From Priapulus caudatus (taxonomy: Eukaryota; Priapulida; Priapulimorpha; Priapulimorphida; Priapulidae), in NCBI RefSeq assembly GCF_000485595.1, contig NW_014578198.1:42314-64661 (forward strand): 22,348 nucleotides of DNA, written 5' to 3'. A program made the translations under genes and the position numbers. The notes beneath the pieces were generated by a model. The model searched no databases, was not told where the DNA came from, and saw nothing but the letters and a program-made list of their open reading frames with translations. Of the stretch, positions 1 through 8,512 are shown one piece after another. Position 1 is the stretch's first letter. Every line of letters begins with the position of its first letter.

Positions 1-876
1 GTTAATGGTTTACTCGGTGAGGCTTGGCATGGGGTTGGAGCATCAGTAGATGATTAAACCACAGCAATGAAACATAACATAACCACAACAATGAGCAACC
101 ACTAAATCTTATCAGGAGTAAGATAATAGAAGAAGAATATGACACCGTTTTAACGCATTTTGCATAGTTTTCAACTTGTAAATATTCTATCAATATGATC
201 ACATATTGAATCTCGCCAGAAACGATTCAGGAAGATGATACTGACATGGAAGAGGAAGAGGTCAAGAAGTAGAGGAGTACGTCAGGGAGGAGGTCGAGGA
301 GTACGTCAGAGAGGGAGCTAAGGGAGCACGTCAAAGGGGTACACAGAGACCACAAAGAGGACAAGAGAGATCTAGCGGCGTCTGGAAACTGATGATGATA
401 CCTCTATGGACTTCAGAAGATGATACTGACATGAGCATTTGTTTACAGATTGGATGATGAGCAGGCCTGTCTGTTGGTGATGGCGATGCTAGCCTGATCG
501 CTAAAAAGTGAAGATGGGAAGAGGTCCAAGAAGTAGAGGAGTACTGGCAGAGAGGAGGTGGAGGAGAGTACGTTAGAGGGGTGGACAGAGAATACAAGAA
601 AGACGCAGAGAGATTTGACATGGACATTTCTACAGATTGATGATCAGCCAGTCTCTTGTGGTTATGGCCATTCTAGCCCGATGCTGATAATAGTCAGATT
701 GCTATAAATGGTGGTTGCCACGCCCGCCTGATTGCCATTGATGACAAGATCTCTGATGGTGGTGATAGTGTCACTAGCCGGATTGCCATTGATGACCCTT
801 ATTGGTGCATGATCATTTTCTGCTCGTTTGACAGTGCCGAGTCATACAGCATTGATATATCTGGCCTTATTGATAT
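1..876. repeat. Non-coding stretch with imperfect direct repeats
   Basis: I see no supportable gene here. The stretch from about 231 to 640 contains diverged direct repeats. GAAGATGATACTGACATG occurs at 231-248 and again at 416-433. A purine-rich segment around 255-300 (GAAGAGGTCAAGAAGTAGAG) returns with changes at 517-566. Around 730-796 the phrase GATTGCCATTGATGAC occurs twice about 50 bp apart. The repeats are irregularly spaced, so this looks like decayed tandem duplication rather than a clean satellite. The short open frames at 2-202 and 331-627 (minus strand) show no recognisable domain and are not called. Confidence 0.5.
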
Positions 877-2160
877 GTGGATGATGAGATGTCGCAGTCT
901 CTTTGGTTCTGGTTGATAATGGGATGTCGGCAGCCTCCCCGGTTTCCGTTGATAATGGGACGTTAGGCCAGCCTCCCCGCGTTTCCGTTGATGATGGATG
1001 TCGGCAGTCTCCCCGGTTCCGCGTTGATGATGAGATGTCGGCAGCCTCCCCGGTTCCGTTGATGATGGGATGTTGGCAGTCTCTCCGGTTCCCGTTGATG
1101 ATGGGATGTCGGCAGTCTCCCGGTTTCCGTTGTGATGAGATGTCGGCAGTCTCCCTGGTTCCCGTTGATGATTGGATGTTGCAGTCTGCTTCCGGTTATG
1201 ATGGGATGTCGGCAGTCTCCCCGCGTTTCCGTGATTGTGCGGAGGTTGCGCAGGTCTCTTCCGTTACCCGTTCATGCATGGATGTTGGCCAGCCTCCCGT
1301 CTGGGTCCGGGAGGATGGGAGTGGCGCGCAGTGCTCCCCGTGTCGACCGGTCAGGATGGAGATGGGCAAGGCGCCCCGGTGTCCGGGTGAGGAGGGGAGG
1401 GTGCGGCCGCCGGGCCCGGGCAGGAGGGAGAGGGCGGCAGTCGCCGGGGCCCGGTGGAGGGAAGGGAGCGGCAGGCTCCCGGGCCCGGGGAGGAGGGGAG
1501 GGCGGCACGCGCCCCCGGGGCCGGGGATGAGGAGAGGGCGGCAGCGCGCCCGGGGCCGGGGAGGAGGGATGGCGGCAGGCGCCCGGGGGCCGGGGGGAGG
1601 GAGGGCGGCACGCGCCCCCGCGGCCGGGGAGGAGGGGAGGTGGGCAGCCGCCCCGGTGCCCGGGGAGTGATGGGAGGCGGCAGGCGCGCCGGCCCGGGGA
1701 GAGAGGGGAGGGCGCAGGGCCCGGGTCCCGGGGGAGCGGAGGGCGGCACGCGCCCCGCGGCCGGGAGGAGGAGATGGCGGCAGGGCCCGGGTCCGGGGAG
1801 GAGGGGATGGCGGCAGGCGCCCCGGGCCCGGGGAGGAGTGATGAGGGCCGGAGGGCGCCCCGGGGGCCGGGGAGGAGGGAGGGCGGCAGGCGCCCGGGGG
1901 CCGGAGGAGGGAGGGGCAGCCGCCCGGGGGCGGGGAGAGGGGAGGGCGGCCAGCGCGCCCAGGGGCCGGTGAGGAGGGGAGGGCGGCAGGGTCCCCCCGC
2001 GGGCCCGGGAGGATGGAGGGCTGCAGCCGCCCCGGGTGTCCGTGGATGAGGGGAGGGTAGGCAGGCGCGCCGCGGGCCCGGGGAGGAGGGGAGGGCGCAG
2101 GCGCCCCGCGGGGACCGGGAGGAGGGGAGGGCGGCAGGCGCCCGGGGCCGGGGCAGGCAG
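877..2160. repeat. ~36-bp minisatellite array that grades from T-containing to T-free units
   Basis: A tandem array of roughly 33 degenerate units, each about 33-39 bp. On the left (877 to about 1230) a unit starts GTTGATGATGGGATGTCGGC and continues into a C-rich CTCCCCGG part. On the right (about 1390-2160) it starts GGGGAGGAGGGGAGGGCGGC and continues into a C/G-rich part. The two forms line up without gaps over these first 20 bases. They differ only at positions 2, 3, 6, 9, 14 and 16, where every T has become G; the A and C positions are unchanged. Units between about 1230 and 1390 are intermediate or degenerate. Right-hand units sometimes keep a T at exactly the expected positions, for example near 1526, 1840 and 2045. 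Translations of the array give low-complexity open frames on both strands that should not be taken as genes. Confidence 0.88.
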
Positions 2161-4625
2161 GGTGGACCCAGGGGGAGGGTACCCAGGCGGGCGGGGAGGC
2201 AGGGGCCCCAAGGGGGCCGCGGGCGCGGCAGGGGACCTGCCGGGCGAAGAGAGGCCCACCGCGGGCCGGGGGGCGGCCAGAGAGCGGCGGGGCCCCAGGA
2301 GGAGCCGCCACGTCGAGAGCCAAAGGGGGGAAGCCCAGCCGCGAACGCGGAGGAGACGCGACGCGGGTGGGGGCGCGCGCGGGGCGGCCGCCGAGAAAAA
2401 CCGCGCCACAAGCGGAGGGGCGCGAAGGCGTCCGACGCGAGAACGCGACCGCCTGGGGAGCGGGAGCGGGAACAAGAGTGAAGGCAGGCAGCAGGAAAAC
2501 AGCGGCAGGGCAGGGAGATAGGCTGGGACGCGACGCGGGGCGACGGGCGGGTGGCGCGAGCGCACAGGACAAGACACAACGATGTACCGGGAACGGGAAA
2601 CACGGCGGGATCAGAGGGATCGAGGCCACAGGCGGCCCACGGATGGGGGGGGAGGGGGGGTACCACAAAAGAGAGGAGGCGGAGAGCAAACGACTGGCGA
2701 GAGGAGGCGTGAGCAAGACGGGGGGCAAAAACCAGGGGGCGGGAAGAGGAAGCGCGCGGCGCGAAGGACAAGGAGGAGGAAGGGCCGGAGGTCAGGGAAC
2801 CGGGGGGGAGTCAGACAAGGAGTCCAAAAAGGGAAGGGGCGCGGGGAAGGAGACAAAGGAAAAGAGCCAGGGGAGCGGGACATGGGGACGTGGGGGGAGG
2901 GAGGACAGGGCAGGGAGGAAAGCAAGGGCGAGTGCAGTAGCGGCCGGGAACTTGGGGTGAGGAGCGCAATGCGGAGGGGGGGAGAGGAAACCACATCACA
3001 AGGAGCGGGGAACGAAGTCGTGGCGACGGGCGACACATAAGAGGAGGGGGAAGACGAGGAGGAGCAAGGGAGACGCAGCAGAAAAGGCAGCCAGCTGAGC
3101 AGGGACGGCGAGGGTGACAGGGACAAAGGGGGAGAGAGCGGGGCGACGGGAGGCAGGTACGTACAAGCAGGGCGAAGGGGGGAGGAAGGGGGCGCACCAG
3201 CAAAAACAGGGCGGCGGGGGCGCCGACGGGGTCAGACGCGAAAGCCCCCAGACGGGCGGGGAGGGGGGGGCGGGGGCAAAGGGTGGAGCAGTCCAAGGGG
3301 GAAGAGAGAGACAGAAAAAGGGAACGAGAGAATAAGCAGAAGAGAGCAGAAGCATGATACCATAGAGGAGAAGGAGGAGAAGTGAGGGAGCGAGCAACAA
3401 AGGCGAACAGAGAGAGGGGGACCAGGGGGGGCGAGGCAAGACGCGAGGCGAGGAAAGAGAGAGAAAGAGGAGGAGCGGACAACGGGAAAAGGCGGAAACC
3501 AGGGGCAGGAGGGGCGAAGGAAGAACCGGGGCCCGGGGGATGAGAGAGGCGGGGGCAGGAGGATGGAGGCAGCGGGCGACCGTGGGGCAGAGAAAACAAC
3601 GAGGGCCCGACGAGGCCCGACGCGGCGGAAGAAGGGCGGGGGAAAAAAGCGGGAGGGGCGCGAAAACGGAGCGAGGAGCAGGCCGGGACGGACGGGTCGC
3701 GCGAAGGGGGAGGTAACGGCGGTAACCGCGCGGGTGCGGCAAGGAGGGACAAAGGGAAGGAAGGACGGCGGGGAGGGAGGGCCAGGAGGGAGGACCCCCA
3801 GCGGGCCGCACCGCACGCCACCGCACGGAGAGGAGAGGAAACGCGGGGAGTCTGATGACGGGAGGCAGCTCCACGAGGGCGGACACAGCGGCGACCGGAA
3901 GCAAACACACGGCGCCACAGGGGGCGGCCGTACACGCCGCCCACACGAGAGCGAGGCACAGGTAACGGACGAAGCGGGCCGCAAGAGGAGGGCACGTCAG
4001 AGGATGGGCAGAGGGGCGGAGGGGGCGTCGGGCGGGAGACCGGGCGCACCAAGGCGGGCGGCGACCGCACGGGGAGACAAGACCAGCACAGTGCAACAGA
4101 GAGGGACAGACCCCACCGGACACAGAGGACTGGACGCCGAGACCGACCAGCGCCGGGCAGACAGGCGGCAGCGGGCATAGGGGAACAGCGGGGGAGGACG
4201 CGACGCGGAGGGGGGAACTGCCGGTACGGCGCAGAAAGAGAGGCAGCGATCGGGCCCGAAAGGAACGGCGCAAGTCTGGGCCGGCGCGGCGGGGGCGCGG
4301 GGAGAGGGGGACGGGTGCAGGGGCAGCCCATCCCGGGGGGGGGAGGAGGGGGTAGGGAGGCGGGGACAAGGCCCAGGCGGGGGGAGGCCAGAGGGCCTGG
4401 GGCAGACGAAGACAAGGGATAGGAAGGGAGGAGACCCCGGGGGAGGGGAACCGCCGCCGCGCCAAGAACGGAGAGGCAGCGCTGGGCCAGCAGCGAAAGG
4501 TCAAGGAGGCACGGCCAAAGAGGAGGGGGCAAAACGGGCGGCACGGGCGAAAAAGAAGGGGGCCAAAAGGGGGGCGGACCGGCAAACAGAACCAGGGACC
4601 AACAGGCACAGATGAGAGCCGACGG
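1381..4625. other. Extreme T-depleted, G-rich block (+ strand)
   Basis: By hand count this block has about 105 T in 3240 bases (about 3%); the rest of the window is near 30% T. A sample line at 3661-3720 has 15 A, 13 C, 30 G and 2 T. That is about what an ordinary sequence would give if nearly every T were read as G. The left part (to about 2160) is the GC-rich half of the minisatellite. From about 2160 to 4625 the sequence is not obviously tandem. The right edge is sharp: T returns at normal frequency from about 4628 in the middle of a transposase reading frame. The minus strand therefore almost lacks A, and all three stop codons need A. This explains the 400-800-residue minus-strand open frames here, which I do not regard as genes. 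Confidence 0.9.
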
Positions 4626-4631
4626 GCTAAG

Positions 4632-5395
4632 AAAACATTGTTCTCCAATTGACTTTTCCAAAGAAGCAGCTTGGCTTCAAACGACTTGATATCACCAAAG
4701 AGATTGTGAACGAGTTTGTCCTTTCCCTGCATAGACACATTCAACTGATTCAACTTTTCAGTAATGTCGACCAAGAAGGCAAAGTCGCAGAGCCACTGTT
4801 CGTCGGAGAATTCCAGTAGAGGCCTTCCTTTCGACTCCATGAACTGTGCAATTTCTTCTCTCAGCTCCCACACCCGTTTCAGAGTGCGCCCTCTACTCAG
4901 CCATCTCACTTGAGAAAAGTACAGAACGTCTTTGTAATTCGCAGCCAATTCCTCCAGAAGTTCTTTGAATTGGCGATGATTCACTGCCCGAGCACGGATG
5001 AAATTCACAGTTGATATTATTTTAGCCATGATTTCCTGGAAACCAATGACCTTCGTGCACAAAGATTCTTGGTGTATGATACAGTGGCACCATATCAACG
5101 TTTGGGGAATGTTTCTGGTTTGGAGCTCTTTCTTTAACATGCCTTGAAATCCTTTCTGCTCCCCGACCATTGCAGGTGCACCATCTGTGGCAATTCCAAC
5201 GAGTTTTTCATAATTCAGATTCGCTTTCTTCATTGCTGAATCACACTCCTGAAAAACGTCCTTTCCAGTACAAGTGTCTTTCATGGGGCACAGAGCAAGA
5301 AGTTCCTCAGTTATATTGAACTCATCATCAACACCTCGCACAAAAATGGCCAGCTGAGCAGTATCTGAAATGTCCGTGCTCTCCTAGGCTTTATG
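4632..5395 (-). pseudogene. hAT-superfamily transposase remnant (Charlie/GTF2IRD2-like)
   Basis: This encodes the middle of a hAT cut-and-paste transposase of the Charlie type, the family that gave rise to the transposase-like part of GTF2IRD2 and to several ZBED/FAM200-like proteins. Reading leftward from about 5341, the frame shows the RNase-H-fold signature VGIATDGAPAMVG with its catalytic Asp, then WCHCIIHQESLC, then VRWLSRGRTLKRVWELREEI, and ends near KLLLWKSQLENN. Just upstream, at 5342-5395, the expected DEST-D motif is partly readable but interrupted by an in-frame TAG (about 5385). The N-terminal DNA-binding zinc finger is absent. The frame breaks off near 4630 where the T-depleted block begins, so the C-terminal dimerisation region is missing or unrecognisable. 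The longer open frame running on to 2996 is a fusion with stop-free low-complexity sequence and is not real protein. It is almost certainly non-functional. Confidence 0.85.
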
Positions 5396-5607
5396 ACTCA
5401 ACATGCTTGTCAATACGATTAACTGGCTGTTAAGTAACTCTGTACTGCTTTACAGGTTGTACAGTAGTACTGTTATTTTTTTCCGGTAAATTTGTAAAAA
5501 TTAACGAAAGTCGTGGTTTCATCACATTCTCCAAAACCTTTCGCGGGCCGGATTGAACCACTCCGCGGGCCGGATCCGGCCCGCGGTCCGGACTTTCCCG
5601 GGCACTG
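4632..5607 (-). mobile_element. hAT (Charlie-like) DNA transposon, one terminus preserved
   Basis: The right edge carries a hAT-style end. Read on the minus strand, the element starts CAGTGCCCGGGAAAGTCCGG at 5607 and continues into a GC-rich stretch of nested GCGGGCCGGATC palindromes (5541-5590), as in many Charlie elements. The adjacent 8 bases GTCTATAC (5608-5615) would be one copy of the 8-bp target duplication. No partner copy or opposite terminus was found, because the other side falls in the T-depleted block. Only about 200 bases separate the terminus from the broken transposase frame, so an internal deletion has removed the N-terminal coding part. Confidence 0.7.
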
Positions 5608-5720
5608 GTCTATACAATCAATTAGAATTCATCAAAATGACAAAAAAAGAAAATTGGGAGTTGAATAAAAGTATTTTGAGAAATGTCAACATCAACTACT
5701 ACTATTAGACTAACAATACT

Positions 5721-5800
5721 TAGCTCTAGTAACTAAAGCTCGTGTACTGCTGCCGCTGGCCGCAGCGGCAGCCGTACGCGGGCTATAGTTACTAGAGCTA
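5721..5800. repeat. 80-bp palindrome (hairpin / foldback)
   Basis: The outer arms are perfect: TAGCTCTAGTAACTA at 5721-5735 and its reverse complement TAGTTACTAGAGCTA at 5786-5800. The middle (about 5736-5785) continues the symmetry with mismatches and ends in a perfect GC-rich core, GCTGCCGCTG pairing with CAGCGGCAGC across a 2-base-plus centre. The arms are about 40 bp each. It lies just downstream of the coiled-coil exon and just outside the hAT terminus. Candidate explanations are a small foldback element or a transcribed hairpin. No matching copy was seen in the window. Confidence 0.75.
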
Positions 5801-5826
5801 AACGCTACTACACTTCAAGTACGTGC

Positions 5827-6112
5827 TCACTGCTCACTTTCCAATCTGTCAACCCTGAGTTCTAATTCTCTCAATTCCATTTGTTGACGTTTCTCAAAAT
5901 ACTTTAATTCAATTTCTAATTTTCTTTTTCTCATTTTCATGAACTCTACTTGAACATTAACTAGATCCTGCTGTGTAAAACGCCTTTTGCTGTCCATGCT
6001 TCTTGCTGCTGGTGTAGCTGGTGGGTGTATTTCGACTGGCAACTCATAATCTAGATAATCTTCCCCCTCTCCATCATACATTAAGTAGTTGCCATATCTT
6101 CTCCTTTTGCAT
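5827..6112 (-). CDS. Probable last exon of a Myb/SANT-type gene (coiled-coil C-terminus)
   Basis: An open frame of 84 codons from an internal Met at 6081 to the stop at 5827; the frame stays open upstream to about 6183. The first part is acidic (DGEGEDYLDYE). The last 45 residues are a charged, heptad-like helix ending KYFEKRQQMELRELELRVDR plus a few residues. Such tails are typical of animal Myb/SANT-like DNA-binding proteins (MSANTD type) and of the DNA-binding partner of PIF/Harbinger transposases. A good acceptor, TATGCTTCAG, precedes 6112 on the minus strand, so 6112-5827 is a plausible terminal exon. The matching N-terminal exon is proposed at 19423-19805. Linking the two is inference from orientation and domain order; no transcript was seen. 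It could also be a transposon-derived gene. Confidence 0.45.
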
Positions 6113-6349
6113 CTGAAGCATAGAGTTTTTATTGATAAAGTCGGGAAGACAAATTCTATTTTTAGTTCGACTGTTTCACATCATAGGACTTGAAAGGTAA
6201 CTTCGAAGGTAACTTGTCGCTAGATAGGCATGTGCCTCAGCTGTTTCATGAGATTTTTGTCACATGTTGTCTGGCATTTTATAAACCTCAATGACATAGA
6301 GACAATTATTTATCCATTTATTCAATAGTATATATAATGTATATACTAT

Positions 6350-6410
6350 ATATGTATTAATGTTATTGATGTTATTGAGTTATTGTTATTGCTATTGATG
6401 TTATTGACTC
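6350..6410. repeat. AT-rich ATTGATGTTATTG short tandem repeat
   Basis: A degenerate simple repeat built from TTATTG and GATGTTATTGA words, inside the AT-rich stretch between the coiled-coil exon and the retrotransposon. Apart from this, a small palindrome near 6803 (CACTCACTGAGTG) and the microsatellite at 7033-7162, I see nothing gene-like between 6113 and 7397. This is consistent with intron. Confidence 0.5.
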
Positions 6411-7032
6411 ACTGTAATTATTATTGAGTTGTGATTTACCCATTAGCATACAATATTACAGTATTACTATTCTAATGATTCAGTCACCTTCCTAATAAAG
6501 CTTGGATAGCAGATAGATTTTTCGACGTTCAATTGCGTGCGCACAATTAAAAAATTTTGTTCATACGAAGTATTCAATTGCAATTTTATGTGGTATAACA
6601 TTTATTCTTAAGTGCTTTTGGACTGGGTTAGTAAGTAAAATATCCTATGTCAAGTAGAACTATATTTAGCTACATTTTTTCTGAATTCGGTGTCTATAGT
6701 ATGCTATTTAATATGCTACATAATTTTCTGTGTGGCATCTTCAAGATATTAACTTCAATTCAACCTATTAGCAAAAACAAATTAAATTGGGCTTATAACC
6801 GCACTCACTGAGTGTGATGTAACCACACTAAGTATAATGATTAATGTAACTTAAATTTAATTACTGCACACTGAGAATTACTGTTCTATAATGTAACCGC
6901 ATACATTAACCCGTAGTATGAGCGCTGCTGTCTGGGTAAGACTAAGACCGAGTAAGCCTAAGAGAACAGAGTAAAAGTAGAGTTAGTAGAGTAAGAGTAG
7001 AGTTAGAGTAAGACTAGGAGTAAGAATAACAA

Positions 7033-7162
7033 TAACAGTAACAGTAACAGTAACAGTAACAGTAACAGTAACAGTAACAGTAACAGTAACAGTAACAGTA
7101 ACAGTAACAGTAACAGCAACAGCAACAGCAACAGTAACAGTAACAGTAACAGTAACAGTAAC
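7033..7162. repeat. (AACAGT)n hexanucleotide microsatellite
   Basis: About 21 copies of a 6-bp unit, AACAGT, with a block of three AACAGC variants near 7112-7129. It is preceded at 6945-7025 by a looser GAGTAAGAGTAGAGTTAGAG repeat from which it may have grown. Confidence 0.95.
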
Positions 7163-7397
7163 TAAAGAGTAAGAGTAACAGTGACAGTACTGGTATTACA
7201 CCTACGGCTATACTCTACAACAAAACTCATAATGTCTAGGCCTACAGCTATACAATATAACTCTGCATAGGCTAGAGAAGCCTTGATCTTTAGGAATAAG
7301 ATCCTATCTTATGTTATCGTGATGTTATTGTGGATACAGTAATTACAACGTACTTTATTCCTGCTTCTGAATGTTGCTGCTGCGCTGCGATGCGTTT

Positions 7398-7486
7398 AGA
7401 CTGGTACCCGCTCCCACCTCGTTTATTCGATGGGGGTAACGATTACTCGATCGAGTAAACGAGGTGGGAGCGGGTATTATAGTCTA
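7398..7486. mobile_element. Short foldback MITE with 9-bp target duplication (MULE-like)
   Basis: Terminal inverted repeats start TAGACTGGTACCCGCTCCCA on the left, continuing CCTCGTTTA. The same sequence is found in reverse complement on the right, ending AGTCTA, with one 5-base difference. The element is about 89 bp. The nine bases CGATGCGTT occur directly on both sides (7388-7396 and 7487-7495), a perfect target duplication. Nine-bp duplications with such ends fit Mutator-like elements. A second insertion of the family is at 15190-15265, and its indel-bearing duplicate is at 20657-20726. Confidence 0.75.
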
Positions 7487-7652
7487 CGATGCGTTTCTAT
7501 GCATTGACCTTTGACATTATACCCATCATGCGTTGCAATGTTGACAGACGATATAAACATTGCAGAAACGGCGGTGATGCCATTCAATACCTAGCAAAGG
7601 CTAAACTAGCTGAAATAGGCTGGCCATAAATCTATGATGACTTAGTTTGTTC

Positions 7653-7657
7653 GTTCT
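7653..7657. repeat. Target site duplication GTTCT (left copy)
   Basis: GTTCT immediately precedes the left LTR. The same five bases immediately follow the right LTR at 19329-19333. A 5-bp duplication is normal for Ty3/Gypsy integration and indicates that the two LTRs belong to one insertion. Confidence 0.8.
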
Positions 7658-7812
7658 TGTGATGTATTCACATAGATTTATTGTGAAATAAAACCAAGCA
7701 TAAGAAACAAAACGGACAATGCGGTCGCATCATTACTCTGGTCCTTCTCCGGGTTCCACAACTGGCGCCATCTAGTATGGGCAATATTGATATAATAAAA
7801 CAATACATTACA
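7658..7812 (-). repeat. 3' LTR of the retrotransposon
   Basis: A 155-bp LTR (element on the minus strand). On the + strand it begins TGTGATG and ends CATTACA, an imperfect inverted terminal motif enclosing TG...CA. It matches the right LTR at 19174-19328 at 154 of 155 positions by eye; the difference is in the GAAATAAAACC / GAATTAAAACC segment. Short LTRs like this are known in Mag-type elements. Confidence 0.92.
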
Positions 7813-7822
7813 TCCCCTTCCT
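7813..7822 (-). other. Polypurine tract
   Basis: On the minus strand AGGAAGGGGA directly abuts the TGTAATG start of the 3' LTR. This is the expected position and composition for the plus-strand DNA priming site of an LTR retrotransposon. Confidence 0.85.
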
Positions 7823-8096
7823 GGTGGATTTTAACTGAATCAGCTTCCTTATAGTCACTCACTGGATAACCTTTGATATTGGTTTCACAAAAAATTACAC
7901 GAATAATTAACGCAATAACTATTAATCAACTTTGGACTATTTGCTCAAACACAAACTACTGTCTTAGAGCCTGATGCTCATACAGATTAACACTGACGGT
8001 TAACTCATCCCCTACAATCATAAACTGGAAATTATATTTCACAAATTGCTGTAAGCTGTCTGCTTTCACAACATTCTCATCCACTACAGTCAAACT

Positions 8097-8512
8097 CTAA
8101 AGATCAAGTCTCTCTGGAGCCTTTCTCATCCGGGTTGATTGCCTTAGGGGAATAGGAGGTGATGACCTATCTGTATCAAAAGGTGACGTCGGAGGGTTCA
8201 CAGTCAACTTCAATGGGGTGTCTATGTGCCACTATGTGCCGTCTATGTGTCAATGTTATCAGCTCGTGGTAACTGATTAGGCATTAAATGGGACTGCGGA
8301 ACAGCCCGATCAACACCAAAGCGATCATACAACTCCTCGTCCCTTGTGATCTCACAGTCTCTCTCCATGCCTACTCCCATATCACTCGGGATTTTCTTAA
8401 AGAATGAAGAGTTTCTAGTCACAGAATGCTGCCCATCTGATGCAGATATCATACTACCCTTCTTCTGAGTAATGGTTAGTGGTGTGATTTGATATGGGCG
8501 CAGGTACTTCAG
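8097..8512 (-). pseudogene. pol: C-terminal tail of retrotransposon pol (after integrase)
   Basis: This is the end of the pol polyprotein. Reading leftward from about 8510, the frame gives PYQITPLTITQKKGSM, then TRNSSFFKKI and an acidic linker, and meets a stop at 8243. A second frame then carries the rest, including SSPPIPLRQSTRMRKAPERL, and stops at 8097. That basic Arg-rich ending and the preceding TRN-S-FKK motif are typical of Gypsy-type integrase tails. The frame change falls in a local short duplication (CACATAGAC / CACATAGTGG, about 8215-8250). The sequence left of 8512 reads cleanly. At 8504-8512 (GTACTTCAG) it switches to reverse-transcriptase sequence, so the integrase core that should precede this tail is missing at this point. 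About 280 bases of 3' untranslated element sequence follow before the LTR. Confidence 0.75.

Noticed and set aside
903-1670. Plus-strand 255-codon frame over the minisatellite
   Set aside because: The unit length varies between about 33 and 39 bases and is not kept in multiples of three, so a conserved repeat protein is unlikely.
877-2160. Immunoglobulin-switch-like or ribosomal spacer repeat
   Set aside because: G-rich repeats invite the comparison, but no associated genes or motifs are present, and the T-to-G gradient is a better description of what is seen.
1196-2771. Minus-strand frames of 400-510 codons made of Gly/Pro/Arg-rich repeats
   Set aside because: Translations of the minisatellite in all three frames; no start context, no domain and no frame preference.
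2811-5341. Minus-strand open frames of 616 and 781 codons as novel Pro/Ser-rich proteins
   Set aside because: They run through sequence that lacks A on that strand, so stops cannot occur. Overlapping frames are equally open, and composition alone explains them. Only the hAT transposase end (from about 4632) is real.
7021-7170. CRISPR-like array
   Set aside because: It is a simple 6-bp microsatellite without spacers, in an animal-type genome.
7668-7862. 64-codon minus-strand frame repeated at 19184-19372 (shared ending CLVLxHNKSM)
   Set aside because: It lies almost entirely within the LTRs; the similarity is LTR identity, not a gene pair.
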